This document shows positions 56,165 to 64,000 of a stretch of 64,000 bases of DNA, in pieces; the stretch's first letter is position 1, and the number at the start of each line of letters is the position of its first letter. Source of the DNA: Lampris incognitus (Eukaryota > Chordata > Actinopteri > Lampriformes > Lampridae); contig NC_079219.1 in the NCBI RefSeq assembly GCF_029633865.1, positions 15,903,810 to 15,967,809 on the forward strand, read 5' to 3'. Made by a program: the position numbers and the translations under genes. The notes below the pieces were generated by a model. It saw only the letters and a program-made list of their open reading frames with translations. It searched no databases and was not told the DNA's origin.

Positions 56165-57313
56165 CACTACCGTTCAAAAGTTTGGGATCACCCAAACAAT
56201 TTCGTGAAAATAGAAAATAGAGTCAAGACATTGACAAGGTTAGAAATAATGATTTTTATTTGAAATAAGATTTTTTTTACATCAAACTTTGCTTTCGTTA
56301 AAGAATCCTCCATTTGCAGCAATTACAGCATTGCAGACCTTTGGCATTCTAGCTGTTAATTTGTTGAGGTAATCTGGAGAAATTGCACCCCACGCTTCCA
56401 GAAGCAGCTCCCACAAGTTGGATCGGTTGGATGGGCACTTCTTTGAGCAGATTGAGTTTCTGGAGCATCACATTTGTGGGGTCAATTAAACGCTCAAAAT
56501 GGCCAGAAAAAGAGAACTTTCATCTGAAACTCGACAGTCTATTCTTGTTCTTAGAAATGAAGGCTATTCCATGCGAGAAATTGCTAAGAAATTGAAGATT
56601 TCCTACACCGGTGTGTACTACTCCCTTCAGAGGACAGCACAAACAGGCTCTAACAGGTACTATTTAATGAAGATGCCAGTTGGGGACCTGTGAGGCGTCT
56701 GTTTCTCAAACTAGAGACTCTAATGTACTTATCTTCTTGCTCAGTTGTGCAACGCGGCCTCCCACTTCTTTTTCTACTCTGGTTAGAGCCTGTTTGTGCT
56801 GTCCTCTGAAGGGAGTAGTACACACCGGTGTAGGAAATCTTCAATTTCTTAGCAATTTCTCGCATGGAATAGCCTTCATTTCTAAGAACAAGAATAGACT
56901 GTCGAGTTTCAGATGAAAGTTCTCTTTTTCTGGCCATTTTGAGCGTTTAATTGACCCCACAAATGTGATGCTCCAGAAACTCAATCTGCTCAAAGAAGTG
57001 CCCATCCAACCAATCCAACTTGTGGGAGCTGCTTCTGGAAGCGTGGGGTGCAATTTCTCCAGATTACCTCAACAAATTAACAGCTAGAATGCCAAAGGTC
57101 TGCAATGCTGTAATTGCTGCAAATGGAGGATTCTTTGACGAAAGCAAAGTTTGATGTAAAAAAAATCTTATTTCAAATACAAATCATTATTTCTAACCTT
57201 TTCAATGTCTTGACTCTATTTTCTATTCATTTCACAACATATGGTGGTGAATAAGTGTGACTTTTCATGGAAAACACAAAATTGTTTGGGTGATCCCAAA
57301 CTTTTGAACGGTA

Positions 57314-57316
<3 letters not shown>
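56165..57316 (+). mobile_element. Palindromic Tc1-derived element, copy 2 (both ends present)
   Basis: Starts CACTACCGTTCAAAAGTTTG and ends with its reverse complement. The left arm carries HTH1 (56499-56650, plus). The right arm carries HTH1 and HTH2 in reverse (56937-56650, 95 codons). No DDE core. It is the reverse of copy 1 and adjoins it with only TATATA between; the right side lands in a (TA)n tract. Confidence 0.82.

Positions 57317-57368
<52 letters not shown>
57317..57368. repeat. (TA)n microsatellite
   Basis: About 24 TA units directly against the end of the palindromic element. Confidence 0.93.
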
Positions 57369-57370
<2 letters not shown>

Positions 57371-57839
57371 AACATGGATACAGGAAAAAAGATTTTAATA
57401 CATTGCAGTACAGGCCTGTTTCGTGCATCTCGCACTCATCAGCTGCTAATATTTTATTCACAAAGAATCATACAGTTTATGTTGTCCAGCATCACGCCCC
57501 TAATCTCGGTTAGACAGCGACCAATCAGATGGGGAAACATTCAAATTATAACAACCAATGGGGTAGGTACTTATGATGCACAGCAACCAATGGAGGGGTA
57601 GAAAACATTACAACCAATGGGACTGGGGTTTGATTTGAAAAGCATTTAGGGGCCAGGGCACTGTTGAAATCGCGTATATTAGAAATATAACAAGGTACTT
57701 TACGTGAATTATATATTGGGGTGGTGTATTCGCTAGCACCCCCATGCATTTTAGTGATCATACTTAAAATAGTAGCAGGTGTGGTTGGCTAATGGCTAGT
57801 TGGGCTTAGGTGTATTGTCAACGCAGAAGTGAGTGACCA

Positions 57840-60140
57840 ATATCTTCTGAAATTGATCATTTCTTGGTCTCCAAACGGCCATGTTTTGTGGATGATCAAC
57901 CCGCAACAGTTAATAGCGAGTCTACTGAAAGAAGTTTAGAGATGGGAGATCAGCTAGAGCAGGAGGGGAATCAGTTTGACAATGCTACAGCCAATGTGGA
58001 TGCTAACATGGATGTTAGCCAACATCCACAGGAAGGGCCAAGATGTCCAATTCGTAAAGTATACCGATCACAGACGTTTGGGACTCAGCAAAGAAGTTTC
58101 AGTAGAAGCTGGTTCGAGCAATATGTCTGGCTGGAATATAGCATCACCAAAGATGTAGCTTTTTGTTTTGCATGCAGGCATTTTTTACGACCAGGTCAGC
58201 ACAGACTTCATTTCAAGTCATCGTTCATCATCACCGGCTTCCAAAACTTGTGAAAAGCTACAGCCAAGTTTAAGGCTCATAACAAAAATTCAGGACACAA
58301 ATTTTCAATGGAGGCATGGATAGAATTCAAAATGAAGCAGGAAAGTGGCTCTAAAATAGTGAACATGCTTGATAAAGGACATTCGGCGCTTGTCAAGGAA
58401 AATCGGCAGTACATGAAGGCTGTGGTGGAGAGTTTGTGCGACACAGCATGCCAAGGCATCACTAAGCGAGGCCACGCTGAGGGTGAGCAGTCATTCCATA
58501 GGGGGAATTTCATTGGACTGCTGCATGTAATCAGTATGTTTGACAGTACAGTATCCAAAAAGATGGCCAACAGCCCATCAATTACCAAATACACACACCA
58601 CGACATTCAAAATGAGATTTTTTTCTGTAATGGCAGATAAGTTGAGAAAAGAAATTAGTAATGAAGTAAGGAAGGCAGAGTATTTTGCACTCATGGTAAA
58701 TGAAAGTAAAGACGTGCGTAAGAAAGAGCAAATTTCTGTTGTGGTACGTTATTTGAACAAAGAAGCTATTCACAGGGAATTCTTACATTTTACCTTGGCT
58801 GACGGATTGGATGCAGACTCCCTACTGAACAGTATCAAAAATGCTCTCAGTCAGTGCAACATTGATCTCAAAGCATGTATCAGGCAGTGTTATGATGGCG
58901 CAGCCGTAATGTCAGGATGTAACAGTGGGGTGCAAGAAAAGCTCCATAAAGAGGTGCCACAAGCACTTTACACACTGCCATGCTCATAGACTTAATCTGG
59001 TGTTGGTGGATTAGGTAAACGATGTGAAAACTGCAGTTGAATTTTTCGAAACGGTGCAAATGCTGTACAATTTTTTTCTCCGGATCCATTGTGCACGATA
59101 TCTTTATGAAAAAACAGAAAGAACCTGAAGCGAAAGTGCAGCCCATAGAGCTCAAGAAGTTATCCGACACATGCTGGGTATGCCAGTATTCTGCACTCTG
59201 TGACATCAAGAAATGTCTTCCATCCATCCGAGCTACGCTGCTAGACATGATCGACCAGTTGAACCCACACAGGAAGGCCGAGGCAAGAGCTATACATGCC
59301 GTCAAAAATGAGCAGTTTGTCCTGCATCTGACTCTCTTTGAAGATCTATTCATGTTTGATCAGCTGCAGTCACCCAATCTTGATCTAGCATCGGCGAGAG
59401 ACCTGGCCCAGTCCGTAATCTCTGCCATCTCTGAAAAACGCACAGAGAATTCATGGAAAAATATTAGAGAACGAGCAGAGGACCTGTGCCTGAAGGCTGG
59501 CATCACTGCACAGACCCCACCGCACAAGAAAAGACAGGCCCAACCACCTCAACACATTATTTTATAGTCGAGGCTCCAATACAGAGAAAGCATGACACCA
59601 TGGATGACATGCGAAAGCACTCGTTCTCTCCTGTTATTGACAGACTCTTAAGTGTAATGTAGAGATGCTTTTCAACAGAAGCAAATGATGTGCTGATGGG
59701 TGTGACAGCCCTGAGCCCTAAACACATATTTTCTTAATAAACAAGCTATACTGCCAATGTCCTGGTATTATGGAATTAATGAAGAGAACTTGGCTGCAGA
59801 GTTACACCAGGTCCGCCGGCTGCTGCAAAGACAAGAGCAAGGACACACCATTAACAGGACCATTGAGTTCCTGTCACTTATGAGTCCATACAAGGATGCC
59901 TTTATGGACTTGTATAAACTGTATATCAATAACACTTCCCATGTCATCAGGAAGCTGCGAGCGGAGTTCCTCTTGCCTCTGGCAGTTAAAAACATACCGG
60001 AGGAACAGCGTTGGGGACACCCAGAACAGTAACATGGCATTGTTGGCCATAAACACTAGGAGGCCAAAAAGATTTGGACACTGATGAAATCATCGATGCC
60101 TTGGCCAACAATCAAAATAACAGACACATTGTTCTTCTAT
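57840..60140 (+). pseudogene. ZMYM1-like hAT transposase (TTF zinc finger, DUF4371, hAT C-terminal), decayed
   Basis: Plus-strand pieces: TTF-type zinc finger (57864-58253: R-S-F-S-R-S-W-F, F-C-F-A-C-R-H-F), the DUF4371-like core (58308-58989: H-D-I-Q-N-E-I, F-A-L-M-V-N-E-S-K-D, C-Y-D-G-A-A-V-M-S-G-C), a middle part (59037-59567: L-S-D-T-C-W-V-C-Q-Y) and the C-terminal dimerisation motif (59896-60084: S-G-S-C-E-R-S-S-S-C-L). The parts are in order but in different frames, with stops near 58253, 58640 and 58989. Family length is about 700-800 residues. No clear inverted ends or 8-bp duplication were found. Confidence 0.85.
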
Positions 60141-61645
60141 GAAGACGTCTAATGGTGAGTGACTGTCTTATAATGGCGCTGTATTACTAGGCCAGGTATT
60201 GCCATATAACAGCTGTTGTCATGCTTCACCGTTATTCTTTATTTATATTTTGTAAGTTATTCTTTATTCTATGAGCTGTGCACTCATTGCTTACTAGGGA
60301 GCCGGCAGCATTGTTATTGTTTCGTTACAACTAAGTTAACATGTTAGAATTTTTGTTTCCATTTTCTCAAGTAATTCTTTATGTGTTTCTGTATTTTGTT
60401 TTGGTCACTTTAGGAATCACAGGACATCAGTAACAGAAAGTTATGTCATGTAACCAGTAATCAGGTAAGTGAGCGTGACACGGAGAGCTGTTGTTTTGCT
60501 ATTGTTGTATCTGAGTTGGTCCAGTGACGTCTGCATACATCTTGTGCCTATGGTAGCATTGTAGGTAGGTATTGATTGTTTTATCTTTATCTACGATCGC
60601 AGATCATTAGTTTTGGAACAATGTTACATTCTGTTAAGTTGGATGTTAGAAATCTTCTGAGTTAGCATTGCTAACGGCTACACTGTTTCTAGGCCATTGG
60701 AGGTTCATGTAAGAGTGATTACAAATGAATGAACAGATAATTGATGACATGTTAAAATATGATGCCATGTATTACATTTGGAGTTGAATATACAATGAAC
60801 ACAACCTGTAACAGTAAAGAACAAGGGGATTTAATTCATGTTAAAGAAAGTATATTTACATTGTGTATATCTGTACATGTTAAACGCAAGTATAGTGTTG
60901 ATTATGCCTTTTATGTGTTTAATTTCACCCTTCCTTGCAACATCAATAAACCTGTAGAGAAGGAGCCAACTGTCTTCAGTCTTGATGTTAGGAAGGCGTT
61001 TATCTGACTTTCAAGTTATATACAGCACAAATATAGAGGACAGCACAGTTATATACCTGGAGATGTATGTTATGCAAGGCGTCTAATGGTTTTTGGGATG
61101 TTGGAGAGAAATAGCAGTCGCGTTGTGTTATATCATGTTTGTACAGTTTTGGTTTTGATCCCGATCGAGGTCTGATATGCTGTTTTTAGACCAACAGCGA
61201 TGCATGAGGTTTCTGTCGCTGACCCGCTCTGTGTGCATACAGTGTGCACACACGCTGTTTTGAGCTTGAGCCTGATTCCATCGTACTTTTGTGTTGCTCA
61301 GTGTGTGTATTAGCCACTCTTAACACGTGGGATTGTGTTTGGTCATGCGTGCGTATACTGGTATATCCACAGTTCCGTAGCACCCCCAATTAATAGTCGG
61401 GCTCCGACTGAGCACCCCCAATAAAAATCCGCTGGCGCCGCCAATGCTTTGAAAGGTCTCACTTTCTGTATTGTCGTTTCTGTTTTCATGCAGCCTAATG
61501 TGAATGCTTCCTTTGATTCCGAATTATCCTCACCATTGTCCACTCTCTCTCGTACGTTGTGTGAGCGATGTGTGCGTGAGCCTCTATGCTCTGCTCTGCG
61601 TGCTTAGTTGTCACTGGCGTGCGCAACCTCTCTGCTTCGATTACG
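60141..61645. other. Region between hAT and Gypsy remnants
   Basis: No coding signal supported. An exon-like block (ctttag|gaatcac...atcag|gtaagt, 60414-60465) is present on the plus strand but short and without context. 62541-63022 also holds no recognised feature apart from the word gaagacgtttcgcctctcat, common in fish repeats. Confidence 0.35.
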
Positions 61646-62323
61646 TCAAGCTTTAGCATTATGCCCTATTTTTCCACAACAGTGACACGTTGCCTCTTTA
61701 AACTTGTACTTGGGTGCACTGTGTTGTTTCCAGTGACATAGGTAGCATTCTCTCTGTCTTTGGTAAGTATTTTTGTTTTGTTTCTCTTCCTTTCTTACTA
61801 CCATGCCCTCTGTTTTCACTCGGTTACAGTCTACTTTAGTGTCCAGGTTTTGAGCATTCTTGCTAGTGGCTTCTGACTTTGCATTCAAAAGCTTTAGCTG
61901 TTGGTATGTTTTGGAGCTAGGCTTCTCTGGACTCAGTAGATTTCTCATGAGTTTGCACGTGGCTGGACCCACTACACTGATGAGGATCGCTCTCTGCTTC
62001 TCCGCGTCATCTATGCTATTCGCTTTGAAAAACTGCTAAGTATCTGTCTCACAGTAGTCTTCCCACATTTGTGTAGCAAATTCGGGGGACAACGCAACCA
62101 CAGGAACTGCCGTGGCCGGGAAGCGAACCCGTACCGCCCGCACCGCAGGAGACATTGCTAACCGCTCGAGTAAAGGGTCAGACCCACCAGCCAGTGTGTC
62201 TACTTATCCATGCATGTTACATTTGTTACCCCCCTCCTTCGGGAAGCGTGTCCCTGCGCTTAAGCATATCAGCTCCTTCACGCCTCAGGGCGCATACGCT
62301 TCCGATGGCCTTACGGTCGGCCC

Positions 62324-62341
62324 ATCCCACTTCTGACACCA
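62324..62341 (-). promoter_or_regulatory. Primer binding site complementary to tRNA-Leu(CAA)
   Basis: TGGTGTCAGAAGTGGGAT on the minus strand, one base after the LTR, is the exact complement of the 3' end I recall for vertebrate tRNA-Leu(CAA) with CCA (…ATCCCACTTCTGACACCA). Confidence 0.8.
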
Positions 62342-62387
62342 ATGTAGCGAATTCGGGGGACAACGCAACCACAGGAACTGCCGCGGC

Positions 62388-62450
62388 TGGGAAGCGAACC
62401 CGTATCGCCCGCACCGCAGGAGACATCGCTAACCGCTCGACTAAAGGGTC
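62388..62450 (-). other. tRNA-like A and B boxes in LTR (right copy)
   Basis: Minus strand: TAGTCGAGCGG (A-box-like) and, about 32 nt on, GGTTCGCTTCC (B-box-like, C for the usual A). The left LTR has the same at 62118-62180, where the T-arm stem CGGG/CCCG is intact. No matching acceptor stem, so not a working tRNA gene. Confidence 0.65.
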
Positions 62451-63022
62451 AGACCCACCAGCCAGCGGCCAGCGTGTCTAATTATCCATGCAAGTTACAT
62501 TTGCTCTTTAGCCTCGAAGGCTGACAGGGTGGCCAATCATTGTACTCATCTTTATGCAATTATTTACTGTTATTCCCTCTCACTGGTCCAGCCTTAGCAC
62601 GTTTACAATTTAGTGTGACACAGGCCTACCGTCGCCTTGAACTTGAACTCCAGTTCGGCATTTGTACTCAATCAGGCACTTTTTTTGTCCATCCAATATC
62701 CTCGTCGCCAATATGTGATGTCTTGACTTTGACTTTAACGATGAGGCTGTCCGGGATGCATATTAGCAGTTTATTAAATAACGTAAGCCATCATTCGTCT
62801 TCTGTCTCTTCTTCTCTCGTTTTACTGGCGGATCGCAAACAACTTTAAGGTGCATACCACCACCTACTGTACAATGTGTAACATCCAAAGGAGTTGAATC
62901 AAGCGCAACTGGACTTGGTATACATCCGTGAAGACGTTTCGCCTCTCATCATAACCATGACCTGGATGAATGAGAACATTCACAGACACAGTGTGTAACA
63001 TCATGTCATTTTACCCCATTTC

Positions 63023-64000
63023 TTAAATTCTACCCATCAACCTTGTGTCACTTAAGAAAGTAAAGAGTGCCTTCCTGGTGATTTTAATCCCCCCTCCCTC
63101 TCCTTCTGTTCCCAGTACCCCCATCAGATTCCACTCCCCTCCTGCCTCTCGGACTTTATTCTGTAACCTTTCTCGTTTCACTTCATACATGTTACAATGC
63201 AATATTACATGTTCAGCGTTTTCTTTAACTCCACAGTTCTCACACTTATCACTGTCCCTTTTCACCATTATAAACAAAGTGCCATTCAATCCTGTGTGAT
63301 CCAATCTCAGTCTTGTTACTATGATTTCCTCCCTTCTGTTCCTTTCTTTATAGTTCTTTGTTATGACAGATTTTTGTATTTTGTAATACCCCCTTCCTTT
63401 CTGGTCTTCCTCCCACCTTTTCTGCCATATCTCCTATCCTTTCCTCTTAATCACTGCTTTTCCTTCTCCCTTTCCAAGTGGAACTGATACTGTTATTTCC
63501 TTTTGCAATGCCCTTTTTAATAGTTTATCTGCACACTCATTCCCTTTCAGTCCCTCGTGTGTTGGTGCCAAACAGAATTGTACATTTATACCACCTCTGT
63601 GTCGACTTAGCAAATTATGATACATTTCAATGATTAAATCTTCTCTGGCAGTTTTTGTTGACTGTATACTTTCCAAGATCGCTATTGAATCTGTACATAT
63701 CACCACCCTATCAGGTCTGACCTCTTCAACCCCTTGTAACCCAATGACTGCCACGATTTCTGCTGATAACTGGTAAGATATTCTTTTGGAAATATATATT
63801 TTAAACTTGGGTACATACATACCAATTCCCACACATTCCTGTTTCTTCTTGGAACCATGTGTGTAGATTTTGAGATAACTATGATAACTATTTCTCAGGT
63901 ACACACTTGTTTTAACTCCCACTTCATTCATTCACCATTCTCTTTTCTTTTCCAGAATACTCATGTCTATCTTCACTTCCGGGAACAGCCAAGGGGGTAC
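63023..64000 (-). pseudogene. I/Nimb-like LINE 3' part: RNase H and zinc-binding C terminus
   Basis: The minus-strand frame 63931-63434 is an RNase H domain: Y-T-H-G-S-K-K (first catalytic Asp of T-D-G-S replaced by His), L-S-A-E-I-V-A-V, V-I-C-T-D-S and K-G-N-E-C-A-D-K-L. A frameshift near 63434 leads to a second frame ending at 63023 with the C-E-N-C-G…H-V-I-L-H-C zinc-binding motif found after RT in such LINEs. The element continues past the right edge. Confidence 0.8.

Larger units (their letters stand above)
62072..62499 (-). mobile_element. Miniature LTR retroelement (TRIM-like) with tRNA-like boxes in its LTRs
   Basis: On the minus strand: LTR 62499-62343 (157 bp), one T, PBS 62341-62324, a 120-bp non-coding interior, a purine run GAAGGAGGGGGG (62240-62229), then LTR 62221-62072 (150 bp). 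Both LTRs start TGTAAC and end GCTACA. They differ by one 7-bp indel and nine substitutions by eye. Direct flanks CAAA (62500-62503 and 62068-62071) fit a 4-bp target duplication. It has no coding capacity and would rely on proteins from elsewhere. Confidence 0.82.
61646..62540 (-). pseudogene. Gypsy-type gag remnant, interrupted by a miniature LTR element
   Basis: The main frame (61972-61646) has G-P-A-T-C-K-L-M-R-N-L-L, P-E-K-P-S-S-K-T-Y and ends in a zinc knuckle C-H-C-C-G-K-I-G-H-N with an upstream C-Y-L-C. The N-terminal part of the frame appears right of the inserted element (62504-62540). At least one stop occurs between 61972 and 62068. No pol domain follows within the window. Confidence 0.8.

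Noticed and set aside
60414..60465. Small plus-strand exon between acceptor- and donor-like sites
   Set aside because: Only 52 nt, no coding signal, no partner exons recognised.
62118..62450. Two real tRNA genes
   Set aside because: A and B boxes are present, but no acceptor stem or proper anticodon arm can be drawn; they are parts of the LTRs.

Overview
This is eukaryotic DNA, almost certainly from a teleost fish. The evidence is spliced vertebrate-type genes, dense dinucleotide microsatellites, several copies of a DANA/Mermaid-like tRNA-derived SINE, Tc1-like transposons, and L2-, RTE- and I/Nimb-like LINE fragments. No bacterial-style gene, CRISPR array or rRNA was seen. All gene models below come from reading splice sites, phases and domain signatures by eye; nothing was aligned to a database.

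Two host genes lie on the minus strand. (1) The 5' end of mroh1 (maestro HEAT-like repeat family member 1): three coding exons at 5479-5500, 4415-4560 and 597-728 that join in frame, a CpG-rich candidate promoter at about 6.86-7.64 kb, and the rest of the gene off the left edge. (2) A complete NCAM-family cell adhesion gene with 15 coding exons from 39508 down to 20423. All splice phases agree and it encodes 696 residues: signal peptide, four Ig domains (each split over two exons), two FN3 domains (each split), a transmembrane exon, and a short cytoplasmic tail with a recognisable NCAM C-terminal motif. Canonical NCAMs have five Ig domains, so this is a divergent paralogue (possibly the fish ncam3 type). 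Microsatellites sit within about 60 nt of seven of its fourteen intron splice junctions.

The rest is repeat-rich. Inside the genes: an RTE-like LINE at 11.8-14.7 kb, a roughly 180-bp tandem repeat at 15.93-16.5 kb (both between the genes), and, in the 7.7-kb intron 4 of the adhesion gene, a minus-strand L2-like LINE interrupted by a Tc1 element and preceded by a tRNA-SINE. Upstream of the adhesion gene (40-64 kb) there is a nested LINE-in-LINE (41.3-44.95 kb), a duplicated segment carrying half of Ig2 exon 4 (46.2-47.35 kb), a Tc1 element with an intact 346-codon transposase and matching ends (48.14-49.36 kb), a tandem duplication (49.84/52.18 kb), RTE fragments, a head-to-head pair of palindromic Tc1-derived elements (55.45-57.32 kb), a decayed ZMYM1-like hAT transposase (57.86-60.1 kb), a Gypsy gag remnant, and the 3' part of an RNase H-bearing LINE at the right edge.

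The most unusual object is at 62068-62503 (minus). It is a 428-bp LTR-PBS-PPT-LTR miniature retroelement with TG...CA ends, a primer binding site matching the 3' end of tRNA-Leu(CAA), tRNA-like A/B boxes inside each LTR and a 4-bp target duplication, inserted in the Gypsy gag frame.
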